Shown here piece after piece: positions 12,742 to 26,334 of a stretch of DNA of 64,000 nucleotides. The translations under genes were made by a program, and so were the position numbers. The stretch is from the NCBI GenBank assembly GCA_038380795.1, contig CM076262.1, forward strand, positions 69,088,629-69,152,628, in the 5' to 3' direction. How positions within the stretch are numbered: the stretch's first letter is position 1; every line of letters begins with the position of its first letter. The stretch is from Pyrocephalus nanus (Eukaryota > Chordata > Aves > Passeriformes > Tyrannidae). A model generated the notes under the pieces. It ran no database searches. It was not told the origin of the DNA and worked only from the letters and a program-made list of their open reading frames with translations.

Positions 12742-15700
12742 GTGAAGGTGGGATGTAAATCTGTCGTGCTCCAGAACCACCTGTTTAGGCTTTGAAAAGC
12801 AGGCATCTTTTTGACTGCCTCTTACATATTTATCTTCATTATGTGCAGCATAATCTTTCTTAAGAGTTTATGCTCCTTTTTTGGTAGGCTCAGAAGTCCT
12901 TCTGTTTTCAGAGTTCCTGACTGGATGGATCACAAAAACTTCCAGGAGCTGATGAGCTGTGACCCATTTCTTGGCTTAAAAAACAAACACATCCTGCACT
13001 CACAAACATTGGTGCTTAAAATGGCAGGGAGTTTTAGACAGCCCTGGGGTTGCTGAGTGTTGTCATTGTGATGTACAGCTCTCCCTCAGAGCCATCACCC
13101 TCTGTCGCTGAGCTCTGTGGCAACTACACACGTTAAAAGTTGCCTTTTCTCCCTGTCTTAGTGCTGTAAACCTTCTCTGCTGCCTATCTTTCCCCATCAG
13201 CAAGAAGGAGAAAGAAGCCTGCAACTCCCCCACACATCCACCCCCTCAGATTCACAACTGGGCTCAGAGCTGCGCCGAGGAAAATCTGACAGGCTGCAAT
13301 TGTGAATCTGAATATCTTCACCCAGCTCTCCTGTAATTCCTGTGTGCAAAGGGGTCGTGTGCTAAATATAAACCTTTTCAGACAACCTAAGAAGGGGAAA
13401 CAATCAGAGTGCTCATAGTTAGGGAAATTAAACCAGTGCGAAGCGATGCTGTGATGGCAGATTACCAAGGGCTTCCTATCAGTTCATCCTGCATTTGAGA
13501 CTTAATCTTGTTTTCTGAGCTGGAGTGGTGCTTTAGGTGACCTTAGAGGACAGAGAAAGACTTAATTTTGGGCTGTGTTACGGAACTGGCATCCGAGGGA
13601 ACCTGCTTTGGGGTGAGGTGATGCTCATTCAGATCTGCACCTACGTGGAGAGCTGTTATTATTTGCTTCTCAGACACAGCAGTGCTGACAACTGACTTGC
13701 TAACAGGTAATGTTATTTATAGACCTTCTTGGAGGTATAAATTGCTTAGCACTAATTTTGGTCTTGGTTAAGGTGCTAATACTGCTCATTCTTAAATACC
13801 TGGCAACACATTTTCTCTTTCAGCTCATCAGCAATTGTTCAATGTGCAATAATCTAGCTAATGCTTGTTGCCAAAAAGAAGCCTTTTTGACATGATGTTG
13901 AAACTTGCATTAAAAATAATAGGCTGAGTTGTTATTCCAGTGGGTTTTCTCGAAAGATTTAATACATGCCAAAAAAATAAAACTTTTAAGCCACGTACAG
14001 AAAAGTTGGTGGTATTAAATTAAAGATTTATATGTTTTAATCTGGCTAGCAAAGTAATCTAGATTTCTCTGTCAGAATGCCATCTGCACGGTCCTAAATG
14101 CTGTCTTTTCAGGGAAAAATCTTTGTCAAGTGCCACTTCCCTAGGATTTTTACCATAATGTATTTCTAATCCACATAATTATACTGTGTATGTTTAAGAT
14201 GTGCTCTTCAGAAAACAAGTGAGATTGATAAGGGAAGTGACAAATTTCCAAGCTGACACAAAAAATGAGATGTTGAAAGGTTAGAGTTTATAAAAGAAGA
14301 ATATTCAGAATACTCCATGTGAGCTTATAAACGGCTTTGACTCCTAAAAGAGCAGCACTCAGCTCCCCCTCAGCATTCTGGAAAGGAGAATGGTCAGGCT
14401 GTGGGCATGGGGAAATGGGCACCTCTGCCATGACTCCATGTCACTTCATTCCAGCCAGATCAGCACTTTCCCAGTTTTTAAGGGCTGATCTCTGCAGGTG
14501 ACACTCATGCAGTTCATTCTGTAGGAGCCATAAGCTGACACAATCATTCTATTAAACCTCTTTTTGTCTTGGTTGATGGGAATGATTCACTTAATGCTTT
14601 GGGAGCTTGTTCCTGCTATGGTATAGGGACATATCCACCTATTAATTCCTGTCTAAATGGATTCTTTGCCTAATCTGCACAAAGGATGCTTAAGGCAAAA
14701 ACATTCTTTTTTATCCAAATTTCCTTGTGAAAGAGCAGATCATTTTATAGAAGTACTTAGGGTATCCAGCATTATTTCTGTACCCAGGGTGCAAATGTGA
14801 TGTGCTTTTTCTCCTCTGAACTTCTCCCTAAATTGATGATGGCCAAATCAATTGCAAGTAGGTTCTTCTAACTCAGGATTCAACTACCTGGCTGTGAAGA
14901 TGAAAAAGAGAGAAATCATTATTCTGACAGCTACATTAGTAAGACAGTTCACAGCATGGATTTATTATGCTTTCTCTGCTTAACAGAGTATAAAGGTAAG
15001 GCATGGCCAGTGCAAAAGCCTTTGGGCTTTGAGTTCCACACAATTAAAAATCTGAGGTTCATTAGTCACATTGCCCCTGGGAGGCTGTAAAGGACCAGCT
15101 AAATATGAATTCTGCATCCCATTTTGCCTCCTGTGAACCTGTTTATTCCCCCTGTTAATATATTATGGTGGTGCATGAGAGAAGGTTGAGGTATGTTAGT
15201 GGTAAGAGGTAGGGAGTAGGAGTAAAGGAGTACAGGAGTGGAGCTGAAGGGCTGAAAATCTCTAGTATGTGCCAAACATCAGAGGTCTGCAAGAATGATG
15301 GTGCTGAACCCACTCAGTAAAGTCAAACTCAGCAGCTTTTCAGTTGAAGTTGCAGTTCAACATAGCAAAATACTTCCGATGGTTTAGAAGATACTTTCCA
15401 CTTCTGTGTGGGTGTTAGTCTATATTTTTTTTGTGCTGGTTAAATAATCTGCTAACTCATCCTGAAAGCAAATTTGTCTTCCAAAACTCCAGCCATGTAG
15501 AAAATACTATTCCTGAATCAGGATCCCATTGGGATTGAATCCTTTCTTGTGCTTGACGATGAATAATTTTCTTATCAATGGGTAATAACCCCAGACCCAC
15601 CCTCTGCAGGTAGTGCAATTAAACACCCAAATATTGCAGCCAAAAACAGTGCAGGCTGCAGGCAATGGGGCTGACGTGTTTAGCTAAGAGTGCATGTGCA

Positions 15701-17629
15701 AATAGAGGTGGGGAACAGCAGAGTATCCAGTGTTTTACAGCCAGCTCTGGGCCTGGAAGCTGGACGTGTCACTGCAGGCCTGGCAAATGAGGAGGTTGTC
15801 AGGACTCCACTTAATCAGGGGTCACACTGGGACAGGGGCTTTAGGGGGAGAGGACAAATTTTCCTCACCTTAAGAAGGACTGGACTCTTAGAAAACCTTA
15901 CAGCCAGTGACATCAAAGACATTTCACCAAGGGCAGGCTCTTGCCCATGTTCTCTGTGAGAGAGCCCTTGTGGTACAGCAATCTTTCAGAACCTCAGTTG
16001 CGTGTGTGACTGCAGCATGGAGAAGTGATTTCACTGCCACTTACCTCCCTTAATTTTTCTGTAACTACCTGCTACTGTGCTGAGAGAGGATGTAAAGGTT
16101 ATTGCTATGCATTGTTCATAGCTTCAGAGGCCTGAGTTAAGAAGCATGACACTATTATATTAGCAGCTGCCCCAATAACATCCTAATAACCACTGCAGTT
16201 ACTGCAGGAGAGGATTTCTTTGCTGCACTGTAATGAAATGTAAAGCTGCAGGGAAGTATTTTAAAGTAAGAGTTGTTCTGACATTTTCGTGGTGATACAA
16301 TAGGCATGTTTGAGGGAGTTTATAATTGTTGCAAGTATAGGGATGTTTTTTTACTGCCATCACGCTGGATGTTGCGACTATTTTAAGTCTAAATAAAAGT
16401 TTGAGCAAGTCGATGATGTTACTGCCTTAACATATTTCTGGGTGGATGGGTTGCTTTCTCAGTGATTTTGGAGATCATGAGCTGTTCTTAATTTCTGTTG
16501 TTTTACCAACTTTTACTGAGGTGTTTTTCAGTCCAGTGTTTGATTTGTTGCTTTGTCTGGGTTATAATCTGAGATCCTATAAACTGTCCTATGAGCAAGG
16601 ACACAGCTAAGATCAGTGTGGGCTTCTTCAGTGTTGGACTAGATGCTTAGGGAAAAACTGTACAAACCCCAGCACTTGTGGAATGCTGATAAAAATTTTC
16701 ATATGCCTGTTTATCTGAAGTCTACCAGGACTAAAAGCATGTGCTTGAAAGAGTTGTAGACTTATCAAAAGTCTAGCTAATACTTGCTAGATAAAATCAT
16801 ATGGAACATCTCAGCTAGTTAAACCTCAGGGTCACCTTATCCCCAAGGAGAAAAATGTCTGGCAGAGTTTTTAAAAACTCAATATCCACAAGGATGAGCC
16901 CTTCTAAGAGACAGTGAGTTTAAACAACAGGTTTGTTGTGATCTTACTGATACCACAGGAATTTTCAGACAAGGAACTAAGGCATCTGAGGAAGAGAAAA
17001 TAACATATTGAGCATATTTTTACCCCTTGCCTTCTCTGGGTGTCAAGGTGCTGTAGTAGGATTTAAGCAGAGATGGAACTGGGTAGTGGAAGGCAGCTCA
17101 TTGTTGTTTAATGTGTATTTCATGTAAGAAGTACATGTTACGTGGAACTTCAGATCCGATTATCCATCAGAATAAAAGGGCTTTTCAGTTCTCAGCTAGA
17201 CTTAAGTAGAACAGGTGGCAATTAGAGTTGTTAAATCAGACTGGACTTGGGAAGGTGGCAGGAAACACAGGGGATATTGTCTCCTGTCTTTGACCCTTCT
17301 CCCAGAGTGCCTTAATTTAGACTCTGAAATCCATACTAGGCAACAGAAATAAATATAAATGGTTGTTTTTCATAGATTTTGCACATGAAGCTCTCATTGA
17401 TTTTTGATGGTATTGTGTTACTGTGCCACTAAACAGAGGGCACCTTTTAGGTACTTGAGGACAGAATTTGAGCTGTGCATATAACTGGTCTAAATTTTAG
17501 TGGCTGAGGAAAAATGCTGTGTGAAATGAACAGTAGCTTTAGCAGGAGTACTTGGAAAACACTGAATTCTTGACTACCCCAAAGAAAGCGTTTTAAAGAT
17601 TGGTGAGATATGGGAAAGACTTGAAGAAT

Positions 17630-17657
17630 CAGTGCTCTGGTGAGGAGCAGAGCACTG
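17630..17657. repeat. Perfect 10-bp inverted repeat, 8-nt loop
   Basis: CAGTGCTCTG at 17630..17639 pairs with CAGAGCACTG at 17648..17657. It is a G+C-rich stem with no known role. Confidence 0.9.
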
Positions 17658-18595
17658 CTTCAGATTTGTGCCCTTGCTGGCTCGGTGGAAAGCAACATCC
17701 TTCAGGAGCAAAGGAATTGCAGAGCCCTTTTTCAGTGCTCAGCCCTCTTCCATTGTGATTTGCAGAGTTACTGGAAATGAAAAGCAGCCTGACTGCTGGG
17801 ACTCACTGCAAAATGAATCTCAGGGGGACACAGGGAGCTGGAAGTGTTTGCAGCTCTCAGGTACCAGCAGTGTGAGACAATGGGCAGCAGGGGAACCAAG
17901 TGTCGTGTGGGAAGGAGGGAAGCAGGTGGAAGATGCATTTATGGGAAGTGACTGAATAGCATGGAAAGTGGTGAACAGAACAAATAAATGAAAGATTAAA
18001 TATAGAAAGGAGATGAGATTCATGTACTGGAAACCAGCTGCAGATGATGTGATCTGCTCTGGACACTTTGTTCTCTGCTCTGGCATCATCCCCCTGGTAT
18101 CCAGGCACTTAACTGGCAGATGACTCACTGTGTCTTTGTGCTGCAGCTTCTTTCTCCATCAGATAAAGGTAATTCTTTCCACTTCTGGAGTGATGCTGAA
18201 AAGGATTGATCTGTAAAGTGCTTTGAAGATACACTAACATTCACAGAGTCTCTAAAGCTTAGGTTTTAATTGTGGAGCTGCAGATCATTTTAATACATTT
18301 TTTCAGCAACAGAAATGCCTCACTGCAGTAATTCTTGTCCATGGTACACTATGTTTTGATGCTCCAGGTACTTAAGATGAGATAGAAGCTGATTAAATTC
18401 TTAAGTGTAGCATAATACCATTGACTCTGCAATGGGGCTAAAAAAAAATTGCTGGGTGGGAATTAACTTGCTGTGTTCTCCTGATGATCCTATGACCATG
18501 ATAACAAAAACTGATTTCCAAATGTGTTCAGCAAGGAAGGGAACCAACCAGCTGTAAAAAACTGAGGACTTTCAGACAACTTGAGCTCATTTAAA

Positions 18596-18620
18596 TTCCA
18601 GATTACTTTGTAATCTGGAA
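18596..18620. repeat. Perfect 11-bp inverted repeat, 3-nt loop
   Basis: TTCCAGATTAC at 18596..18606 and GTAATCTGGAA at 18610..18620 are exact reverse complements around TTT. There is no U-run or gene end next to it, so it is not a terminator. It may be chance. Confidence 0.9.
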
Positions 18621-18800
18621 CTGGATGATATCTGACCACATGTAGTCATTCAGCATAAGGCCAAAGCCTCAGGAGAGCTGAGTAAGAGTTACTTGAAGAT
18701 ATGCCAAGTAAAGTTTATTTGTAAAGTATGTTTACTCTTTGTTGCACTTCAGTTAAGTGGAGGTTATAACTGTGCTAATTAATAAAATCTCTGAAGTTGG

Positions 18801-18833
18801 TATTATTATTGATTATTATTATTATTATTGATT
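18801..18833. repeat. (ATT)n microsatellite, interrupted
   Basis: TATTATTATTGATTATTATT followed by ATTATTATTGATT gives trinucleotide repeats with G interruptions. Confidence 0.9.
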
Positions 18834-20111
18834 AAATATGTCCTAGATGGAAAAGTAAACTGAAATAGTTCTGATTCCACCATGATCTTTGCTGTGCCTG
18901 GCACTTAATGACCTCATTCCTATGCACTGGTCCTGATTTATACTGACAAAGCACGGAAGATTGACTTGAAATGGAAGCTGTTTTATAGCATGGTTTAGAT
19001 CCTTTCTGTTGTGTTTACAATACTGTAAATGGGCCTTCATAAAACGTGGTCAAAGCAAGAAATTTTTCAGAAGCCCAAATGACTCTTCCTGGAAAGAGAG
19101 ATTTACAGATAGAGATACATGTTTTGTCATAAAAGATTTGTCCACAACTCTTGGCCCACAGTTGTATCAGATCTCGTGGTGATTAGTCTCAGCTTTATTG
19201 GCATTTTGATGCTCACAGTGGGGCAGAAGATGAGGGGGGTTCCAGTGATAAATCCACTGAATCCAGAGCAATTCTGATAACTGATTTTTTTATTCACCTC
19301 ACCCACACTTGTGTTTAACCTGGACAAGGTGACCATAGTAAAAGCTTATTCTGATGAAGCAAAAGATTTTCTTTGGCCAAGTTGGAGACAAGTTCAAAAA
19401 ACATCAAGTGAATGACTAACACTTTCTGAAACAGTCTTTTCCAGCTCTCTGCAGCTGGGCCTTGTGTACCTGGTTTCTATTCAGAACAAATGCCACAACA
19501 GAGTGATTGAATAGGACTGCAGGGAGAAACTCTCCCTTTTTAAAGAAGCCATTTCATTGTGTTTAACTTTTAGAAGCTGTTTGAAAGCACAAAGACTGCA
19601 AACAAAGCTGTATGAAGCTTATGACCTTTCTACCATAAAGACTCTTCCTAGTCTTGCTTCCCTTCCTGCTTGAAAGTCTCTCATTGTGTTTTACCAGGTT
19701 CTCTTTTCCCAGATAGCCTCGTGCACAATTCTTAATTCAATTTCAATAAAAACGATAAACCCTTACATTCTTTCTTGATGTTTTCCAATACTGCAGTCAC
19801 TTATACAAAAAATAATGATGGTGCTGATAGTGCTACTTTTAATACATTGCTTCTTTTTTTTGGCCTTAAGTGCTGAAATGGCATCCTCAGCTACAAGAAA
19901 TTATGAAGTACCTCAAAGAGAAGGTTTGTCTCTCCCAAATTCTCTGATCCCCCCTGTGTTTTTGTTCAGTTACTGGATCTAAACACCAGTAACAGCCTAA
20001 AGTCTCCTCACTTGTTAGAGAACAATATTATAGCTATATTTAATTTTACTGGCCCTCTAAAGTGAGAGAGGGATAATGAATTTGGGTTTTTTTGTGTCTA
20101 CAGAGAAGTTT

Positions 20112-20197
20112 TAAAAAAAACACCAAACCCATGATAAATAACAAATAAACAAAAAACCCACAAACAAAAAACCAAAATAAACAAACAAAATAAAACA
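20112..20197. repeat. A/C-rich low-complexity tract
   Basis: About 85 bp consist almost only of A and C with CAAA and AAAC units (for example AACAAATAAACAAAAAACCC) and a few T. G is nearly absent on the + strand. Confidence 0.88.
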
Positions 20198-23100
20198 TGG
20201 GCCTATCTTAGCTATTAGGATGTGACACTCCTAAAATATTTAAAGCAAGTTCAGATGACTTCACACTACAGGTGGATTTCTAGGCAGCTCATAATGATGC
20301 TAAAGCATCTTGATTTTACTGCTAATGCAAAAAGGCATTTTTAAAAGGAGAACTGTCTATCTTTCTAGATGTAGTGCTAAGTCTTCAAAGATTCCTTAAA
20401 AATCTTACTGGGTACTTAATTTTTTCCCCTTTCCCTATAGATTTTTAAAATATGATCTGAACAGTAATCCTACAGTGATTTGTGTTTCAGATTGCTTGTC
20501 CTCATTTTAGTATAGTGTTGCTAGTTTAGAGCCCTTCTGATGTTCTCTTCTCCTAAGATTCCTTGTTAATTAGATTAAATCATAAACACACCACAATTCC
20601 AGCATGCAGATTCCTTTTACAGCAGCAAATATCGTTTACTTGAGCTTTTAGACTGAGGCAGAAAAGTTCCTTCCATTTATTTCAGTTGGCAGTGGTTCAG
20701 ACCTGGCCTGCAGAGGTGGGATCAGGTACCAAAAGCTTTCTCCTTTTAACCTTGTGATTTCTAGTATTCTCAGTATCTACAGGAAATTTGCAGTTTGGGG
20801 GATTTTCTGAGCCGTGAGAATCTGTTTTTCTGTGCCTGTGGAATCACTGAAGACAGCTCTGTTTGTAACTCTGTGTCAGCTCTGAGCAGACATTCACATA
20901 CCATTTTCTCTGTTCTGAATAGGACACTTCCAAAGCAAAATCATCCCTGTTTCATGGCAAGCCCTTTGTGAAGCTGGGGCTTCCCTTCTATGCCTTCTCT
21001 TCCACAGAGATGTTTTCCAGCTACAGAGATGTTCATTTCCTCCAAAAGAATATAATCCTTGGATCACTGCAGTCATTTAGCTCTGAAACTTGGCCTTGGT
21101 ATATTTTGCCATTTACTATGTTTACTCAAGGTAAATAGGACTTGCACTTTCACTTTTATTCTGCCAGGGATGGAGAGGGAAAAACCGCTAAGAGCCCTGA
21201 TGTCATCTTTGGATGCTGCTCTCGTAGATGACCTTTTTCAGATACCCATAATTTTATTCCTTTTGCTTTCTGTGTGTATGTGCATATTGCATTCCTCATT
21301 CCTATAATACAATACTAGCTCAAAAGCATTAAATCAGATCTCAGATGTCACATGATCAATTTAGGGAAGAAAGAGTCTTAGCCATCAATGCAGAAAGTGA
21401 GTCCTTTTATGTTGCATAACAGGCAAGTTGTAATAAGAAGGTTGCACCTGAATATGCATGATATAAACATGGCACTCAACCTTCTCCTGTTTATCTTTCA
21501 TCTGTGTTTATTAGAATTCTCTTTCATCAAACAAATGAGGTTTTTATAGATATTAGCAGGAGATCTGGATCTGTCATAACCCATGTACAGTCCCTTGATT
21601 TGTGCATTGAATAATGTACTTATATGATTTTATTACCTAAACATAATGTGTCCCTTCTGTACAGATATAGTAACAGACAATTTTGGTCCTGGTGTTGCAT
21701 TTCTCATATATAAATTACTTCAGTAGTACAGACTGGCTCACTTAAGCAGGACCATTCTGCAGACATTAAATAACTGTTAGGTGTGGTGCTCCTGGGAGTT
21801 CCTGTGAATAACACTCTCATATTGCAGAACACTGGATCAAAGCTGTTCAAATACTGACAGGGTCTGCAGTAATGGTCTTATTTGTTAAAAGGTAATTTTT
21901 TCAATCTAATTTTGCTTCAATGAATCATCTTTCATCTCTCTTTCATTGCTTCTTGACTATTACACAGTAATCACCTTTGTAATGAGAGCCATTTTAGTCC
22001 ATATGTTAAATCAAAGCATTTGGATTGTTTAATTTCAATGCCATTTAATTCCAGAGTTCAAGAAAGTGAATTGATACCATTATAAAAAATCCCATCTCCT
22101 TGCCCACTAAGGCAAAATTTTTACCAATTTAACTATTATACACCACCCTACCTAATTTCTTTCAAGTTCTTAGTGTAGATAGCTCCACTGAAACACAGCA
22201 AACTCAAATTTTAATGAAGTACATATTTTTCTAAAAAGCAAAAGTGAAGCACCTGGCTGTGAACACTTTTGGACATAACTCTTGGCATATTTTCCTCTAC
22301 CTGAAAACACCTCTCCCTCCCTTTTTGTGCTTTCTTATCCCTCGATAAAGTCACTGGATTACTTGCCTTTGTAGTGGCTGAGGTTAAAGAAATGGACTAC
22401 GTTGCATTTAAGAGGGGGAATATTTAGGATTGAGAATCAGTGCTAATAAAATGTTTTGATGGTAAACAGGAGTAGAATAAACAGGAGTTAAATATCTTCA
22501 GCTGTGTTGTATGAGAGGCTTTGCAAACAGCAGCATTTGTGTCCCTGTGTGTTCTGTATCATCAACAGCCTGCCTGAAGGGTGATTTAAAGGATTCATTC
22601 AGTTTGTTGTGCTGAAGGAAATGCCTCATTTTCTGTTACCATGTCATTTCTTCAATGGGCAGTTGGTGTATATAAGTATTTTAAATACCTCCTCTAACTT
22701 GAAGGAAAAATGGAATGAAAATGTTTAAATGATGGCCAGTATCTTGGTGGGAGAGGTGAAGCTCTGATGCACCAATAAACGAAGAAAATCCACCTCCTCC
22801 AGCTTTCCTTTTGCTCTTTCACACCCTGCAGCATGTCTTGGAGTTAAATACATGAGGAAAAATGTCCTGTGCACAAGGAGGATCCTTGCTGGAATTTCAC
22901 TGGAATCACTGTCCACTTGGTTTTCATTCGAAGCTCACAGGGGCCTAAAAGTGTCACTGTAGATTTAGAGAATTAATAATATTGTTTCACCTGACAGAGT
23001 GGTCCAATGTTGTAGTGAAAAAAAACATGAAAAGTTCTGTAGTTAATTCATGAAGATCTTGAATAATTCATTGCAGATAAGCCCTTTAAACCCCTATTTA

Positions 23101-24976
23101 AGCTGTTCCCAAGAACTCTGTTACTTGTGTCCAATATAAAGTACAAGTAGGAAAAGCTCACTACAGCCATGTTTCATCTGTAAAATTATTTCACCTATTG
23201 AAAAATGATTTTTTTCTTATCTTTAATCTCTTTTTTTAGAAAGCACTAGCTGTTTAACAATCACTGCTGCTTTTACCATCCCACCTGGCTGTGTAGCTGA
23301 AAGAAGGCATTTGACTGAAGGATATTCACAATATTTTATTGGAAAAAGCAGTAGTATAAGAAATGTTTTCCTCATGATATTGCTGTTTTCCTTAAATAAG
23401 CTATTCTAAAACAGTGTGAGCATAAACATCCTGCTCTGGGAAATACAGGACTTTTCTCCCTGCAGAGATCAGAAATAAGCACCTGGTATGTTTATGAAGC
23501 AAAATTGTTGTTCAGGTAGAGACTTCCCCTAGTAAAGGAATGAGGAATACAGTATGGTCCTCAATATGGAGAGCTCCAGGGGTTCAGGGAAATTACTGGT
23601 CGCTCCTCCCTGGTACTTCTTGCAGTTCTGAGTGGGGAATAAAGGGAAAATTATGTTTGTACACTCCATGAGTTCCTCACGGAGGGAAGTGGTCCTTCAG
23701 CATCCTCAGCAGAGAACATGGGACACATGAAGCTCTAGTGAGGCAGAACTGGGAAGAAGGATTTAGCAAACTGAAAAGTGATTTTTTTTTTTTAATTATT
23801 CTTAAATGTGTTTATAAGCTTTTAAATAGAGTTACCAAAATATCAGAGTAAGATGACCAGGCTGATAGTCACAGAAATGCAGGGGCAATAGAAGTCTTCA
23901 TCCATATCTCTGCTTCGTAGCCTTGAGCTGATGTGCTTTGCTCCTGCTTGAAGAACTTGTATTATCAATTTCTCAGGATGGAATGCCCTAATAACCAGTA
24001 AATCTTATCATTAGCATTAAATCTTCTGCTGATCTTGTAACCTGGTACTCTTTAGAATAATTCAGTGTGAAAGGTCTTTGGTCCAAGCTCTTGCTCAAAC
24101 ACTGCAAGCTCTGAGGTCAGAACTATGTGGGGTTTTATCCAGTCAGATCTTGAAAGTCTCCAAGAAGAGACTGCACAATCAAAATTACGTTTATTTGGGC
24201 AGGGCCTGAAATTCAGGTAACTCACCCACAAGCGATCAGAAAGTTATCCTAATGCTCTAAGGGTAATACTTTATAGGTATTTGCCACATAAACCAAAGCA
24301 GCTGGGAGAAGAGGGGAGGGGGGATAACAGGCTTACTTCGTTTTTCATGTAAAGGTAATATTAACTATCTATATTGGAACACAAATTCAGAGTTTAATCT
24401 GCTATTAAAAGAAACTGGTCTGTGCATCTCTACGTGTAGCTGTATCAGTATTCAAAGCTCTGGGTAAAAAAAAGACCTAGAGAAAGTGGAAATTTGGTAT
24501 CTGTATGAACTCTTTGCTTTTGTTATTCGATAAAAAAGACAAGAAAAGCAGTTTATAGCTATATCCAGGTCTCTTCTGGGAGGAAATCAAAGGACTTATT
24601 TGAGCATCTGGTGTTTGGAACATCTGCTGAACAGTTACTGGCAGCTACTTACTCTTAAATCCCTGAGAAATGAAACATTTCTGGGATCTTGTAGCTGAAA
24701 GTCTTACTTTTCCAGTGAAATTACCTTAGCTGAAATCACATTGACCATTTTTCTGTAAAAAGACTTAAAATTCATAGAAAATACCTCTGAATTAATTAAA
24801 TAATCAGCCCTCACTACTTGTCTCTGTTCATAGACACTTTAACTGTACTAACACATCCTATAAAATGCAATATTTATTTAATTCAACACAATTATGTGTA
24901 GATAAATTTTAAATACTGCTGTTGTCATTTTAATTTAAATTCATTGCTAGGCAATTCAGCTTAATGGTAGCTGATT

Positions 24977-24990
24977 AAAAAAAAAAAAAA
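24977..24990. repeat. A14 homopolymer
   Basis: Fourteen consecutive A bases, directly after an AT-rich segment that looks like a candidate conserved element. Confidence 0.92.
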
Positions 24991-25170
24991 GGAAATATGT
25001 TCTCTAGATTCATAAATCAACCCAGTGTTTCATTTATTCAAAACACTGAGTTAGACACTAAGCTGGGGCACTGGAGAAGAAAAAATTACATTGCTTTCAC
25101 TAATAGCTTTTTTGAGTATGCAAATTATTAGTCAATTGTAAGTGGCTTTGAGCAGACTCGTTTAGGAATT

Positions 25171-25191
25171 AAAAAATAAAAAAATAAAAAT
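25171..25191. repeat. A-rich repeat, (AAAAAAT)n-like
   Basis: AAAAAATAAAAAAATAAAAA is a short A-rich run with T interruptions. Confidence 0.85.
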
Positions 25192-26268
25192 TTAGGAAGC
25201 TAACAAGTCTATTTCTGCTCCAGCCTCTTAGGTTTTCATATAAAACAAATTATTCTTACAGCTAGTGAAGAAAACTTCAAGTTTCCCAACCTAAAACTAG
25301 GAGGACTCTTTGGTGTGCAACGATTATTTATTGAAATTGGGGAGAGTTATTAGTGCATCTTTAGTTTCAGCAGTGCAGTTCAGCTCATGCCCTTGTGGGT
25401 GTCAGACAAAGTTGTTGGAGCAGGGTCAGCGTGCTCAGCTTCTCCAGAGAGCTGAGATCATCTCAGTGCTCAGAAAATCACAGGCAGGGGCACAGCAAAC
25501 CTTTGGCCTACTGTGACCTGTTTCAGCATCTCTGCAGGCTTCTGGATCTTAGGATGGTAGAAATAGCTGGAAACAATCCAGTAGTGGAATACTCATTGAA
25601 AGAGGCATAATTCCTGCAATATATGTAGTCTATAAAAAGCTGATAACCCTGTTCCCTCCAAGCTGGTAAATCCCACATTCTGTGTACCCAATGCAGTCCA
25701 TGGAGACAGGGATCAGAATTATTCTAACTGTGGCTTCAGGGACTTTTTTGCCTCTCTAGGGCTGCAAAACGTGCCTGAGGACAAAACTGGAGTTCAGCTG
25801 GCTTTTATAGGAGTGTATCCCACAGTAACAGCAACTACATCAGTTTAACTGACATAAGCTTGCGTTATGTGAGGGGTTATTGTACAAAGGGGTGGAAAAT
25901 TATAGAGCTAATAATTTGCATGGATTGTAAATGATGGATGGATAAATGCATGGACTGTACTTGAGCTGTGTGCTCTTTCCCAAGCACTGGGAACAGAGAT
26001 CCAAAGCTTCCACTGTTTCTCCATTCCTGCCCTGCATTTCGTGCTTTCAGCACCTCAGCTCTAAAGGCCTGTGAAATTTCTGAAGATGCTTCTTGTCCCA
26101 GTCTTGGCCAGACTCCTCATTAAATTCAGAGCAGTCCTTTCCAGAAATCAGGAAGAGATGATGTCACAGCCCAGTTCAAAGGAGCTCTCATTGTTTTCAG
26201 CCCTGACTTTGTGACTCCAGAGTGCTGCCTGTTTACTGATAACCGGCGTAGACACTTAGGTATTGGGT

Positions 26269-26334
26269 TCATAGAATTACAGAATAGATTGTGGTGGAAG
26301 GGAACTTCAAGGGTCATCTGGTCCTTCCCCCTTA
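26269..26334 (-). mobile_element. CR1 LINE 3'-end remnant
   Basis: The + strand text TCATAGAATTACAGAATAGA, then GGTGGAAGGGAACTTCAAGG and GTCATCTGGTCCTTCCCCC, is the reverse complement of the CR1 3' terminus, where the usual form is 'catagaatcatagaatggt..ggaagggacctt..gtcatctagtcc'. Only about 65 bp survive. An open frame crossing it has no coding meaning. Confidence 0.82.

Larger units (their letters stand above)
9372..26268. other. Unique non-coding sequence with AT-rich blocks
   Basis: There is no recognisable gene, RNA gene or transposable element for nearly 17 kb. The contents are tandem duplications, hairpins and simple tracts (listed), plus AT-rich, motif-dense blocks around 21.4-22.1 kb and 24.8-25.0 kb that look different from their surroundings. 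Open frames stay at about 100 codons or less. Confidence 0.75.

Noticed and set aside
16630..16650. GTTGGACTAGATG, similar to part of the CR1 3' end
   Set aside because: Only about 13 bases match and the flanks do not continue the similarity.
24304..24323. G-rich run GGGAGAAGAGGGGAGGGGGG
   Set aside because: Only three separable G runs, so it does not meet the usual four-run G-quadruplex pattern.
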